Source: Bidens hawaiensis
Lineage: Eukaryota; Streptophyta; Magnoliopsida; Asterales; Asteraceae
DNA length: 64,000 nucleotides
Direction: 5' to 3'
NCBI GenBank assembly: GCA_021521415.1
Contig: JAIQDT010005823.1
Coordinates: 1 to 64,000, forward strand
The position numbers and the translations under genes were made by a program. How positions within the stretch are numbered: position 1 is the first letter of the stretch; every line of letters begins with the position of its first letter. The notes beneath the pieces were generated by a model that was not told where the DNA came from, did not search any database, and was given only the letters and a program-made list of their open reading frames with translations. Positions 11,385-24,961 of this stretch are shown piece by piece.

Positions 11385-12133
11385 TCTTGCGTCGCTGCCT
11401 AACCCCGGCATCTGACTCTCTGGCGTACATCAGGTACCTAATAATAATAATATTTTAGTACTAATAATAATAATAGAAAAATTAATGCTTTAATACTAAT
11501 AATTATATGTTTAGAATAAAAATAATAATAATATAATAATTAATATTTTAATAGTACTTTACTATAATTATTTTAATATATTTTAATAATAATAATACTA
11601 TTTTAATAAATAAAATAATAGTATTTTATTTTACTAACAATAATATTTTCATAACAACAATATCTTAATAATAATATTAATATTTTAATAGTAATAATAT
11701 AATAAAAATTTTAGCGCTAACAGTAACAATACGGGAAATCTATTTTAAGTTTAGGAGGCCCGGCAAACTAGGGTTACCGTCAAACGGTCGGTGCCTAGAC
11801 AAATTTCTAAAGTAAACCATTCATCAAATCTCTGTCCTAACATCTACAACTATGTCCTAACATGTAAAAAATAAAGATAAAACGAAACCTGGTTTAACTC
11901 CGACTGACCGTTAGCGCCGTCCGGCATCTCCTCGTTCGACTCTGGAAACATACATGGTTTAACTCCGACTGACCGTTACCCGTCCGGCATCTCCTCGTCC
12001 GATTTCGGAAACATATATGGTTGTTGGTGTCGGTTGAATGAAGAGGGTGAGGGTTAAGAAAAAAAAATAAAGGAAAAAAGAAATGGTGGAAAGGGAGGGG
12101 AGGGAGCTGGGCTCCAATAATATACAAAAGACA

Positions 12134-12165
12134 ATACGCCGCGTATAGCTCTATACGCGGCGTAT
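12134..12165. repeat. GC-rich palindrome 5 of 6
   Basis: The arm is ATACGCCGCGTATAG around a CT centre and is otherwise perfect. It is the counterpart of the palindrome at 9347. Confidence 0.95.
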
Positions 12166-12225
12166 AGCCCGTACGATCCGACATCCCTATGACAGAGCCA
12201 GGCTAGGACGTCAAATCGTACCCTA

Positions 12226-12257
12226 ATACGCCACGTATAGCCCTATACGCGGCGTAT
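12226..12257. repeat. GC-rich palindrome 6 of 6
   Basis: The arm is ATACGCCACGTATAG around a CC centre with one mismatch. It is the counterpart of the palindrome at 9435. Confidence 0.95.
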
Positions 12258-12265
12258 AGGGTGGT

Positions 12266-12690
12266 GGTGAGGCGGTGTCCCTAGCAAGACCCTTATCTAT
12301 ATGTTTTCTAAAAGATTAATTAACACAAATTTATTAGTAAATATTTTTTTTCTTTTTATTTTTAATTTTGTAACTATAGCCTAACTAAAAGAATTAATAA
12401 TTAAAATTTTAATATTTATTTTTTACAGAAATATTAAAAGCACATATTTGGTAAAAAGGAAAAAAAACAAAACAAAAGAACATATTTAAAATAATTATTA
12501 TAAAAACTAATAATTCTAATTTTGTTCATTATTTTATAAATTTTTTCTTATAAGTTTGTTTAACATGTAAATAAAAATGATATACACCACTAAATTTATG
12601 ATTGCTACTTAAACCCTTCTTGTTAAAGAAACTATATATTTTTAATTTACAAAAAAATGTATATATGAAAGAAGAAAAGTATCTACCTAT
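12266..12690. other. AT-rich spacer, nothing recognised
   Basis: Low-complexity A/T sequence with no coding signal or repeat structure that I can see. Confidence 0.6.
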
Positions 12691-13977
12691 TCTAATAAAG
12701 TGAAATAAATGTGGACACTTGTCATGTTTTGATTAATTCTCACAATTTTTTTCCCTCCTAAACTAATATACTCTAATATAAGTAATAAATCAATAATGAT
12801 TCATTTTCCTTTTACACTATATTTATATAATATCTATATATTTTTATAATATAAATATTAACATATTATTTTACTATATATTTCAAAATACTTGGTGAAT
12901 TTCAAAAATTAATAACAAATCATGTTTCTCAAATAAAAATTGTTTCGGGTTTTTTGTGAAACTTAAATTTGATTTTATGGTCAAAAGATGGTAAATAGAT
13001 TGTTTGGTACAAGTTAACTACATTTAGGTTGAAATTTGTAACGGGTCAAAAATGAAAATTTTGAGTATTTTTAAAAGTTTAAGAATGCAAAATAGATTTA
13101 TCGTCAAATTTGTTATGAGTTCAAAGTGTTGACTTTAAAATGTCAAAAGTATAAAAGTTAGAAGTTTAAACATGATTCGGGTTTCAAATTTATTTTTAAG
13201 GGTATTTTTTGAAATAATCAAAAGGTTCGGGATTTGGCAAACTGACTATTTTTCCCTCAACTATTAAAATATAAGAAAAGATTGCGAACACTTTCGACAT
13301 GCCATCCCCATGCCTATCAATGCTTCTAACTTTTATCAAATTGAAATATTTATGTTAACATTAATTTTTCCTTCAATGGTGATCAGAACGTTGTATGGGA
13401 GCATGTCATGCAAAACTATGCTCAAATGAATATTCACAAAATTGAATGGGTTTACATGTTATTTTTTATGTTGTCATTATGACAAAGTCGAGAAGCCCTC
13501 TTAAACCTATCAAAATCTTTTTCATGGTGTAGCTTAGAAAAACATAGTTTTTGAAGAGCACCAATTGTTACAATTTAATGTATTACTTTCCTTTGATGGG
13601 TGGTAAATTGATAAATATATCAATAAGGGTAATACTCCTTTTGTATTTAGGCTGAGTGGTTAGAACTACTATCGTATGAGAAGCTTTATTTCCGAAATTG
13701 GTTCATAACCAAAAGTCTTTCAATTATACATATATGGCACCGAGAATGATTTTTTTAATAGAAAGAAGCATTCTCGAGTACGTTTTTGTACGAGCATTTT
13801 TTTTATTAAAAAAAATCATTTTGTGATATAAATAAAATCAATTTATGTACACATTGTATAGATATAAATAAACATAGATGTAATATATTTTTTTTCATAT
13901 ACGCTATGTAATTATTTTTTTTGCTTATAATTTTATAATTTGAATTATCCCGTGTGTGACACAGGCTCTAAAACTAG
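12691..13977 (+). mobile_element. Non-autonomous Helitron (candidate H4)
   Basis: The 3' end on the plus strand shows a hairpin (CCCGTGT GTG ACACAGG, 13949-13965), eight bases later CTAG (13974-13977), and then T. This is the Helitron 3' signature and matches three sibling ends elsewhere in the window. The proposed 5' end is TCTAATAAAG at 12691. It resembles the 5' end of the sibling at 29451, but the base before it is T, not the expected A. No Rep/helicase gene is present. A tRNA-like stretch with a B-box-like GGTTCATAACC lies at 13650-13712. Confidence 0.6.
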
Positions 13978-15350
13978 TTATGTAATAAAAGAATATGATA
14001 GTCAATTTATTTACAACATTCGAACCTATAATTATATTAGACCTATAATTATATTAGCCACTCGTTATAATTATCTTTTTTAAAAACAGTTTTTCTAAAA
14101 TCATTTTAAAAGGTTACGTTGAATAATTTTTTTAGGTATTTAAGAATATATTATTACGTTTTTTTATTTAATAACAATAAAGCAAATATAATAGTAAAAA
14201 AGAAAAAGAAAGAGAATATATTACTGTTGGAATGCATTTAGTTTTCAATGGACCATTTATTTAATTTTTATTCATGGGTGATTAAATGACATCAAATCTA
14301 ATTTATTGGTTTGTTTAGTCAAACATAACTAATATGATAGATTAGGGTGCAATTAGAAAATAAAGTGGGTGTAATTAGAATAACCCTTTGGGGTTATTAA
14401 GTCTTTTGATTTTATAATCCAAGTGATTCAATGGTTATTCACGATACGTTATTAATGGTTTTTTCATGAACATGAAGTGCATAGAGTTTGCTGCTTGTTT
14501 GCTTGCTTTCTTTCTTTCTTTTTTTTTTTTCTGTGTAATATTTGTGTAGATTATGATTTATGTTTGTCGATTAAAGTTTGGTTGATTTGAAAAGGTGCTA
14601 TAGATTTTTGTATGATTTTTAATGATCCTTTGTGTTATTTTTCTATTTCAAAAGCTTAATAATTTCACGTTGAATTTTTGATAGATTTTTGAAATTTTCT
14701 TTACAAATATCATAGTATTTAAAGGAAACATATGACAAATATTCCAAAAGACCATGCCATTGAATACTACTGATGCTAATCGCTATTATTATAATCTTAA
14801 TCATGTTCTAAAATGCAACTCTATTAATTTCATTAGAGAGTTTTGAGAGGTTTTATATGAATTCTTTTATGTAAAAACTAGAACTTAGAACTTAGAACAA
14901 TTTGCATTTGCTTAATTGATTGCACCTTAAATTGAAGAAGGCCTTGATTTTAAATCTCGCTTTAAGTCTCCGGAAACATTGAGCTGACCATGCAAAAATT
15001 TAAAAGGATTTTCGAAGACGGGTTTGCCTATTTTCCATGAAACTAAATTAGAAAATAGGTGACTACAGTATATGTAAAAGTGCCTGGGGAATAATTGTAG
15101 CCGCTTGAGCAGACCAACATTTTTTTTTTCGTTTTTCATGTAAAACACGACAATATGGGTCCTATTAGAAAGGACTTGGTTAACAATTGTAGACACGGAA
15201 GACTTTTTTTTTTTTACCAAGGGTAGCACCTTATAAGTTATAACATAATAATGCCTTTTATAAATTTCATTACTCATACTAGTACTTTTTTTAACGATCA
15301 ACATAAGAGGAACAAAAACAAGCTAAACCCCTAAGCAAATAAAATTAAAC
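13978..15350. other. AT-rich spacer without a supported gene
   Basis: Poly-T and poly-A tracts are frequent, and a TTTCTTTC tract lies at 14505-14530. A 125-codon minus-strand frame at 14927-15304 is Lys-rich, spans homopolymer runs, shows no recognised domain and lacks gene-like context. I do not call it a gene. Confidence 0.5.
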
Positions 15351-15530
15351 TTACGTCAATCTTCTAAGGACAAACGTACAACCTTCGAACGACTTCTTAC
15401 TAGCAAAAAAACTGAGATGTATAGCATCCTCAATAAGCCTTCTAACCATCACAACCTTATTATTGAACACCAAATGATTCCTCGCCAACCATAAACACCA
15501 TAAAGTAGTAAGAATTAAGTAACTGATTTT
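15351..15530 (-). pseudogene. LINE remnant (end of the RT-associated C-terminal region)
   Basis: Read on the minus strand, the frame gives ILTTLWCLWLARNHLVFNN and ends RRLT-stop at 15353-15351. The W-x-x-W-x-x-R-N-x-x-(I/V)-F pattern is typical of the extreme C-terminus of plant L1-like LINE proteins, after the zf-RVT finger. Nothing of the reverse transcriptase core is present, so this is a short degraded fragment. Confidence 0.5.
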
Positions 15531-16321
15531 ACCATCTTTGCCTTGCTCTTAAAAAAAACACAAAACTTATGCGATAAAAGGTTTTTATTATCGTAAGCAT
15601 AAAGTTAAAAGTTTAAATAATAAATATAGTAACAGATCAAATGAACTTTTACTTAAAAAATATTAATAAACATGAGTTAGATGAACTAAATAAATAAGTA
15701 TAAGAAAAATAACTGCTATTTGGTTTTATAGAATAAAGAAATAATAAAATCTTAAGAAAACGAAACAATGATAAAATAAATAAATAATACAACTATTTTG
15801 GAAGTCTTTAGAAAATTTCAAATTAATTACTAAAGTTGTTCTCTATGCATGGTGGGGGCATCAAAGCCCCTGTACAATGTCACATCATCATCTCGTAAAA
15901 AACAGGCTTTGAAGCCCGCACCGCTATGGTTTAAACTTCATGGGCGTCCCAATATATGCGCACACACACACACATATATATATATGTGTGTGTGTGTGAG
16001 AGGGATGGAGAGAGAGAGGGCCCGCCTTTCACGCCAGTCATTCCAAAGGTACCCCTCCCTTCGGCGCCCTCACCTACCGTGCCCCTCGGCAGTGTTCCGT
16101 GCCCTCCACGCCCTCTGCGCCCCCACCTACCGCACCCTAATAAAAAGAATACAACTATATCAAAATAAAGTGGCGTGATAATTATTACTCAACTTCAAAA
16201 CTATGAAATAATAATTACTTAGTTTTGTACTCTATATGTGAATGGTATTTAGAAAAAAATTGAGAATATATACGAAATTCTTTTAAAAATATAGCATTGT
16301 TATTCATTTTAGCATTATAAA
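15531..16321. other. AT-rich spacer with a GC-rich island
   Basis: The stretch includes a C/T/G-rich block (16020-16140), rich in CCCTC and CGCCC, that stands out from the AT-rich DNA. Its origin is unknown, and open frames there have no recognisable domain. Confidence 0.5.
15960..15999. repeat. Compound palindromic microsatellite (CA)n(TA)n(TG)n
   Basis: A CA run, then a TA run, then a TG run of similar lengths make the tract self-complementary. Confidence 0.95.
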
Positions 16322-17545
16322 TGTAACACCCTGGCTAAAGCGGAAACGCCTGAGTGTGACATACAGATTGCTCAAACACACGTGACACTATTAGGTGACC
16401 ATAATAACATTATTTCATTTAAATCTTTATGTAACACAAGTTTATCAAATAATACAAGTTGTAACAAATAAATAAACAAATGATTAGATGTTCTTTAAAT
16501 ATCCTATAGGCATGCTATGTGTCATCTAACTTTCATCCTCTGTAAAGCCCCGTTCCCGGTAACCCTACTTTGGTGTTGGATTTACTTATAAACACAGTTC
16601 TAAAATCAGAGTTAATTTAAACTTTCGCGGAATAATTTAAAACTTCAAACATCACATTACAAACATTCATTCATGTCTTAACATACAAACTGTCTTTTCA
16701 TAACATAACATAAAATAGTCTTGATACTTCTTCATGGATGCCAGTTTCTTTAGCTCGTGCCATGTGTCCCTCCTCAAGCCAACTGCCTCAACCTATCTGC
16801 CTGCGCACATATTAAAAGTCAGCTATGCTGAGTGAGTTCTAGTTAATCAATTTAACATACAATACATTCCTATCCTTACTCATACGCGTCCGAAGATACG
16901 TATTCATACATTACTTTGCTATTACTTCTTTCACACATACTTTATATACATGCATACGTACTTACATACTTTATTTCATAAAACCCTATGGTATACCATA
17001 AGCTATTCTACATTAAACATCACAGATATTGTAAGGGTCTGGTCCCTATCATCACAGATATTATAAGGGTCTGGTCCCTAACATCACAGATATTATAAGG
17101 GTCTAATCCCTACTACCTCGAATAACCATAATTTTATCATACGTGTATATTTTACCTGTCTCATGTATATAATATATATATATATATACATGCTCATTCA
17201 TACTATCATTATATAGCAATAACATCCAATACATAGTCATACACGTATCATACACTTATCAATTAAGTAAATGTATTAACTAACACATAGGAGTATGCAT
17301 GTAGCCCCGAAAACATTTCAAAGAGAAATGGGGCTAGAACTCACCTGGAGTCGATTTCTTTTTCCGTTAATAGTAATTCCCTTCTTTAGTTGTGCACGGC
17401 TAACTGTTCAATACATTACGCGTGTCAATTATCTATTACCACAACTTCCTACATCTAAATTTATGAAACCCTCAACTAACGGGGGTCCGGGGCAGCGCTC
17501 CTAGTAGCGGGGTCTAGAGGCGGCAGCCTCTAGCAGGGTCTAAGG
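16322..17545 (-). mobile_element. Antisense gypsy LTR fragments, two joined pieces
   Basis: TGTAACACCC at 16322 opens an antisense LTR 3' end similar in layout to the solo LTR at 56893. From 16542 (TGTAAAGCCCC) the sequence matches, in reverse, the end of the solo LTR at 45324-47353. Shared blocks are GGATTTACT(T/C)ATAAACACAGTTCT, TTTCGCGGAA, AGTGAGTTCTAGTTAATC-like and a block with GTAGCCCCGAAAACAT. The other border is not clear; a GC-rich block with GGGGCAGCGC lies at 17480-17550. These look like decayed, nested LTR pieces without internal domains. Confidence 0.6.
17019..17115. repeat. Tandem repeat, about 33-bp unit x3
   Basis: Three head-to-tail copies of a unit beginning CATCACAGATATT and ending GGTCCCTA lie inside the antisense LTR fragment. 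Confidence 0.9.
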
Positions 17546-18448
17546 GGCAGCGCCTGACATAGGTTTAGATAGGAAAAATATGTAAAAATCCCTATAAAAT
17601 ATAAAAAAATTGAATAATTTCAACAACTAATCACGAAATGAGAAGTGTTTGCATTTTGCAAACAACATATCATAACTTGTTAATTACACCAGGATGTTAT
17701 TAAATTTAACTTTTTTTTCCCTATTATAACAATCATTTTGATTGTACGAAAAAATATTTTAAATTTTAAATTATTATATTATCATTTGTAGTGGAGTAAA
17801 ATGATGATGCTAAGGGAACAGGATCAAGATCAAGCGACCACAAACTTTTTTTTTTATATATGTTATATGGGTGTAGGTTTTTGAATGACGGTTCTATAGT
17901 GGCAGATCTAGAAACTTTTTTAAGTGGGTTCAGTGTTCGGATTGGTTGAATGGTTCGAGTCGGTTCAATGTATCAAGATTAAGATTTTACTAAAGAATAG
18001 TAAAGATCATATTTTATCCTCAAAATAATGACCAAGATGTTCTTTTAGAAAGGCATAACAATCACATGATTCTTATAATTGTATGCTAGCTAAGTTCCTA
18101 CATATAGCAATTATTCTAATTGTGTTGATTTTAGTCTACAAAAGTCACATAATTTTGTGCAAAACAAACATATTTTAGCTAATCAAATTGAAATATGTCA
18201 CATTTTAAACTTGGGCCAAGCAGAAGATAGCAAGGCATAAACACCAATAATTTTATAACAGTTGCAATACATATAATCTTAACTAATCAATCCAAATCAG
18301 TTGGTAATCTAAAGCACATAGTTCAGGGTTTAGCGCTTGCCTTTTATACAGTCTTATGATCATATCATCAATATAATGAATTAAATATATAATAATAGTA
18401 TATTTGTTTGTAGTTATAGTCTGATTTATGTCCTTTTAACAATTTGAT
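17546..18448. other. AT-rich spacer, nothing recognised
   Basis: No coding frame, splice-bounded exon or clear repeat was found. Confidence 0.5.
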
Positions 18449-18735
18449 TTTGTTGGCTCAAATGTTGTTTGGTTCAAGTGTAGTGTCCAACCCAAGAATT
18501 AAAAAGGGTTTATTATATTTGGTAATGTCTTGGCTAGTAAGTTAATTTACTCTATATAATCGAGTTATGGTTAGACATTATAGATTATAAAGTTGATGCA
18601 ACCAAGTTAAGGTTCATCAAGAGTCAAACCAAGTTAGGGTTTGAGAGTTTGTAATCAGTTTTTTGAGTTATAATTTTATATTAATATAAACAAGAGTTAT
18701 TCGTTTAGCTCGTGTTTAATTATCGATCGGGGCTT
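18449..18735 (+). mobile_element. Possible Ty1/copia-like LTR remnant
   Basis: TGTTGGCTCAAATGTTG opens a short stretch with a TATA-like CTCTATATAATC (18550), a TTGAGAGTTTGTAATC leader and an AATATAAACAAGAG region. This layout resembles short copia LTRs. I cannot see a primer-binding site or matching second LTR, so the call is tentative. Confidence 0.3.
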
Positions 18736-19289
18736 GAGATTTACGTGTAGCTGCCCATCCCACGCAATCTGCCCCTGTTAACCCATGTATACGAATAATA
18801 CTAGTTCTCTAATATTAGTGTCCTTAAGATTTTGGGTCTAAAGTCTAAACTATTCCAGTCCTTGAAAGAGACGCTAATCGGTCCATGAGTGACAGAGGTT
18901 ATCATCAAGCGTATGATAATCAATGTAGCTCGTCTGACTTCTTTGATCTCTGTGTGTAGATAGACGGTTGGCCTGCCTTAATCAAGTGTGTTGCTACTAT
19001 GTACGAGAAGGTGAAGCTTGACTTGAGCGTTGCTCATAAGAAATCTGAAGTTCTATATTATTAGTGCATAGTTTTTACTTAGACTTAGTTAGACTTGATT
19101 CATTGAGAATTTGAGATTGAGTGGGATGCTCATACATTCCTTTAATATTACATACTAGGCTACGAACTTATATATTATTTGAACCGTAAATCTTTATAAA
19201 CAACCAAAACACAACAAACAGCCCCTTCCACAGGCCGTAGGAAGCCAACACGCCAAAGAAAACTTACATTATCTCAAATTTACACCAAT
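18736..19289. other. Spacer, nothing recognised
   Basis: No convincing coding or repeat structure was seen. Confidence 0.4.
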
Positions 19290-19650
19290 TAAACCACGTA
19301 ATCATCTTTAGACTCGATCTGTTTTTATAACACAAAACCCCAATGATTTGATACCTCCGGTTATGTCTTCTATTTTCACCTGTTTACCTTGAAGGCGTTT
19401 CTCGTTTGTAGCTTTTTCCAAATTCTCCAACAAGCTATGATCACTATACCATGGAACACATCTTTCTCCTGGTCCCTCAAACCCACATTGTGGTGTAAAT
19501 CCAGCAGGTCCCTTACCGATACACCACGAGCTAACGAAGTTCCAACCCACCAAACAACCGATAAAAATGTGATCATCTGTCTCGAGCCTCGAGTCACAAA
19601 GAATACATTGAAGAGAGGTAACGTGTTACATGAATTGAAAAGAGATAATA
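19290..19650 (-). pseudogene. LINE remnant (zf-RVT region)
   Basis: Two overlapping minus-strand frames together show the zinc-finger region that follows the reverse transcriptase of plant L1-like LINEs. One frame has LCDSRLETDDHIFIGC, then GWNFVSSWCIGKG. The other frame resumes with VRDLLDLHHNVG and ends IVIIACWRIWKKLQTRN. The needed change of frame in the middle shows a frameshift, so this is a dead fragment. Open frames on the plus strand here are its shadow. Confidence 0.65.
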
Positions 19651-21790
19651 TTAAAATTAAATTTAAGATAGTAATAAACATTTAGCAATTTAAAAAGAGA
19701 GGCATATAGACATTAACTTGGTCTAGTGACAAACGTACTGTATGTCTTCAACCAAATAATTTAAATTATAAAACCACACAATAAAATACAGTTCTAGTAC
19801 TTATCTATATTTATAAATATGTTAGCTTTGTTATAATAAGTTATACTATGTCTGTTACTATTCTCATCGATACAAGTGTTGATATTGCTTGTAACCTTTC
19901 CTAATTTATTTTATGTTTTTCTTGTTAGCACCGTATATTTTTCTAAGCACGTTACTTTCGGTGTTGATAGATTAAACTTTTTAATATAGTTCGGTATTAT
20001 AACAAACTTAATCCAAAATAACCGATTGTACGTTAATGCATCATCAGAACAACTGATACAAAACTAGTTTTTATTAGTCTACAACAAAGGACATAACATA
20101 AACAATAGAACAATTTTTTTATGTAAAAATGACTTGACATAGAATATATTAGGACCATTTTTAATAAATACTTGTTTGCATTTAAGAGCTTGAGCCACTA
20201 GCGCCCGTGATGGGCTTGGCGGTGCATGAATTTGGTGCCTTATTTCATATGTGGGTGATGGTGTCTTGAGCCCGATTTAGTGCAACAACATCACAAATAG
20301 CGCCACTTTTGATGCCAGTACGTGTAGCCTAAAATAGGTGGAAAAAAATAGTAGTTGTTAAATAAACAAAGATTTAGGAGGGTTTGTACTTACTAGTTAT
20401 TCATCTATTTTACTAGACAAACACATTAAACATGTATCTGTCCATTTATCAAAACAACCACAAAAAAGTTTTTATGAGTGGTCCTTTAAAAAAACGTTTC
20501 TATCATACAGCTCCAAGTCTCCAACATATAAAACCTTTTATAGTGATGATATGCAATTATCGTATTTTAGTTTATTGTAGTTGTTAAAAACAAACAAAAA
20601 AAATAAAGGAAAACTTATATAACATTAGAATGGTAAGAAAAAAAATGTCATTATAAATTAATACAGATATGCCCAATACTGACGAGTAGTTACTAACGTT
20701 AACATGATAGAATATGAGATAGGACCGGGCCCATATTATTGAGATTGATCACGTGTAAGACGGTCTCTTTCTCACAAATCAACATAACTACGCATGTACG
20801 TTTTTGTTTAGGTTCATACAAAAATAGTGTTCATACAATTATAGTATTATACCTATCCCGTGGACCACTTTTTTTTTTCATTCACGTAAAACACGATAAA
20901 ATGGGTCCCCCATCTTAAGTTCAACTATAAGAATTCAAGAATAAAGACAAGACACTAGAGTTTTTTTATTTAAGGATACTGTAATGAAATCAACCTAGTT
21001 TACATGCAAATAATAAGTAATTATAATATTATACAAGTTTGAACTATACTAATTCTACTACAAAAGGTAAAGTAAATTAATAATTATTAATCTACTTAAA
21101 AAATTGTATAGTAATAATTAATCTAGTATTAGCATAATTAATTTAGTTATTTATATGTTTAGTACGTTAAATTTTTTGTATTGGATCTTAAGACACGATG
21201 TCTTTAATAAATTACAATAGTTACAAGTCATGCATAAGATGTTCCACATAAAATGTCAATAATACTAACTAATGATTGAAAATTTTAAAACCCTAACCTT
21301 TTATTATAGTAATTAAATTTAAATACACATACATTCAAATTATAATATTTATAAAAATTTAGCTAAAGTTTAAATAATAAATTAAAAAATCAAATATACT
21401 TTATATAAAAAATATTAATAAATAGGCATGGCATAAACTATATAAATAAGTATTAGAAAAATAATTGCTGTTTTATTTTTGAAAGAACCGTAATAAACAA
21501 ACTAGCAAGAAGTTAAAACAAAATTACAAACATAAAAACGGGTTTTTAAGCCATTCGGTCCAATTCAAAATTATATTTATGATTCCTTTTGCCTACCCAA
21601 GATAATAATTGCTAGTTGATTTTATAAAATAAATAAATGTTTAAAAGAAAGGAAATAAGGTTATCTTGAAAAAAAATGATAAAATTAATACAACTAATTT
21701 GGAAGTTTTAAGATGGTAGATCGTTTTATTATTATTATTATTCTATATTTGACTTTACTTCTTCTATAATATGGATGATTAAAATATTTT
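19651..21790. other. Long AT-rich spacer, no gene seen
   Basis: Open frames are short and AT-biased. A slightly GC-richer stretch at 20190-20340 has no recognisable product. A CACG-TAAAACACGA(C/T)A block at 20880 resembles one at 15130 and may be an old dispersed repeat. Confidence 0.5.
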
Positions 21791-21794
21791 GTTA

Positions 21795-21820
21795 ATATAT
21801 ATATATATATATATATATAA
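21795..21820. repeat. Microsatellite (AT)n
   Basis: A dinucleotide run of about 13 units. Confidence 0.95.
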
Positions 21821-21829
21821 ATGAAAACC

Positions 21830-22739
21830 TTAAAATCCTATGTGTCACGATGTGGTCGCTCCCCCTTTTTATGGAAGCCACCATATTGCTTGATTTTTAA
21901 ATGGAGGCTCTCATTGATTTAACCCAAATTCATGGGTATATGTCTTACCAAAACCAGATAGTTCCTAAACGGGTTATAACATCCCATTAAATTATTGGAT
22001 ATGAAAATCCTATAAAATAGGGATATACTAAAATTTAATATCCAATTTAAAAAGAAAAAGATATTATTTATAATTAGTAAACAATTTTATAGTAAAAAAC
22101 ATAAGCGGCTCATGGGACACCAAATCCAGATAGCTTTTAAACGGGTTATAACATATCATTTATTTATGAAACCCTTTCATCATCAACCCCTAAGTATATT
22201 ATTAGCTTTCTTACAATAAAGAAAATAAAAATCCAAAAAATAAATATTAAAAAACGAAAAATGTAAAACAACCATTCTCTCAAGCCATCAGATTGTTTTA
22301 TTTGTAAATGAAGGTTTCTCACGCATTTGACTCGAATTCACGGGTAAAGGTCTCACCAAACCCAGATAGCTCTTAAACGGGTTATAACATCTCATTATAT
22401 TAAAAATTAATCTCATAAAATATTTAATATGAAAATCCTATAAAATAGGGATATACTAAAAATTAATATCTTATTTTATTTAAAAAATATTATTTATAAT
22501 TAAGAAACAATTTTATAATAAAGAAAATAAACAGGTAATGGGCATCATCAAACCCAGATAGCTTTTAAACCGGATTATAACATATCATTTATTTGTGAAA
22601 CTATTTTACCATTAAACCTCAAGTATATTAATTATTAACTTTCTTACAATAAATAAAATTAAAAATCAAATATACATATATAACTATTAAAAACTTAAAA
22701 TAATGTAAAACGACCTCCGTAACGGAGGATAAAATCTAG
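21830..22739 (+). mobile_element. Helitron with internal repeats (H5); 5' end unresolved
   Basis: The 3' end is clear: a perfect hairpin CCTCCG TAA CGGAGG (22714-22728), seven bases, then CTAG (22736-22739) and T. Inside are four copies of a block with CCAGATAG and AACGGGTTATAACAT (near 21950, 22120, 22360 and 22550), each followed by AT-rich sequence with similar words, giving an irregular tandem array of about 200 bp per unit. No Rep/helicase gene is present. The start given is a guess. Confidence 0.55.
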
Positions 22740-23747
22740 TGTGTGTGTATATATATTGACTTTAAGCGTTTACCTACTAATGTGTTACACATTATACGTA
22801 TAGAATATGACCTACCAATGTGTTACACATTATACATATGACGTAGACATGATTCGCATATACGTAGATTGTATAAATCAACGTAATTTGTTTCTAATTA
22901 TATAGAATATTAGAAGAGTTGAAAATATTGAACATTTATTTTATTCTTTTTCTTTTTGAAAAAAAAATGATGTTCCGTTTAGAGTCTCATCTTAAAAGTA
23001 GAGTAATTATTATTACACTACAATTTTTGAACCAGATTTAATTCGTTGTAGTGTAATAATTTATTGCATTACAACAAAATGAAATAATGTAATAATTATT
23101 AATCTAGTTAAAAAACTGTAAAGTGATAATAAGCACACTATTTCAATCAGAATTCTCTACTCAATTGTATGTTTTTTACGTTAGGTATATTTGTATACCT
23201 GATCCCATCTCTCTATATAAGTAATATACAGAAAAGTAAGAATATATACGAATTTTTTAAAGTATTACATTATTATTCATTTGAAGCTTTAGCATTATCA
23301 AATAAGTGAAGGATCCAGGATATGTCTTCAGTTGGGGCCAAAAGTGGATAATATCAAAACATGTAGGGTCTTCGAAATTACTTTTCCGGGTCTATCAAGA
23401 AAAACCTTTTATCAGGTCCGGTTATCCAATGACTTTTGGATTGTGATTTGGGTTATAACTCCGTGTAGGTTTTGAGTGTAATTTCAGTTTTGTTTATCTA
23501 ATTTAATTTAGCTTAATTATGTCAGGAAAAAAAATAACATCAAGTAAACATTGTCTAGAAGAAGAACTAGTTAATTATCATGGAGTATAGCCATGCATTC
23601 TTATTTTGACGGGGGTGGTAAGATAGCAAGGATGTATAATAGGAGGTCAAGGGTTCAATTATTATAGAGTATAACAAGTAGTCGTTAAAAAAAATCATGA
23701 TCTATGCCCCCCCACTGGCCTTCACTTAAATACATCCTGCTTGACCC
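22740..23747. other. AT-rich spacer upstream of the SDR gene
   Basis: No coding signal was found. A duplicated 26-bp-scale motif around ACCTACTAATGTGTTACACATTATACGTA (abbreviated: TGTGTTACACATTATAC) occurs at 22780 and 22819. A possible decayed SINE-like B box (GGGTTCAATTATT) lies near 23650. Confidence 0.45.
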
Positions 23748-23754
23748 TATATAA
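23748..23754 (+). promoter_or_regulatory. TATA box of the SDR gene
   Basis: TATATAA lies 77 bp before the start codon, which places transcription start near 23780 and gives a short leader of about 50 nt. Confidence 0.6.
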
Positions 23755-23830
23755 GAAGGTGCAAGATGAAGCATCCAACCATCATAAATTGTGCTTTATT
23801 ATTCCATAAAAGAAGCTAGTAGCATCATCA

Positions 23831-24803
<973 letters not shown>

Positions 24804-24961
24804 GGTCATAAACCTCAACTTCGAATTTGCATTTCTATTTTGTGTGGTATTTCTTTGTTTTATGTGCAAGCAAAATGATTAGTGCAATAATGTTGTTCGA
24901 TGTAACAACTACATGTTCTCGGCCATTTAAGTTCAAGTTTGAGGCCTAGTTCATACTCTTA

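Larger units (their letters stand above)
11385..12265 (-). pseudogene. Second, diverged copy of the MULE 5' region
   Basis: Sequences around 11740-11800 and 11881-12260 match, with substitutions and indels, the MULE 5' region at 8948-9000 and 9121-9470. Shared parts are an ACGAAACCTGGTT block, a CCGTTAGCG coding-like block, a G/A-rich stretch, the GGGCTCCAATAAT block and a pair of GC-rich palindromes about 90 bp apart. It also contains a short direct duplication (11891-11960 and 11958-12020). A further exon-like stretch on the minus strand at 11386-11440 (MYARESDAGVRQRRK) ends at a possible donor. No DDE or OTU domain is present, so this is a 5' remnant of a related element in the same orientation. 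Confidence 0.7.

Noticed and set aside
14927..15304. 125-codon minus-strand frame as a gene
   Set aside because: It spans homopolymer runs, has no domain, no promoter-like geometry and no codon signal.
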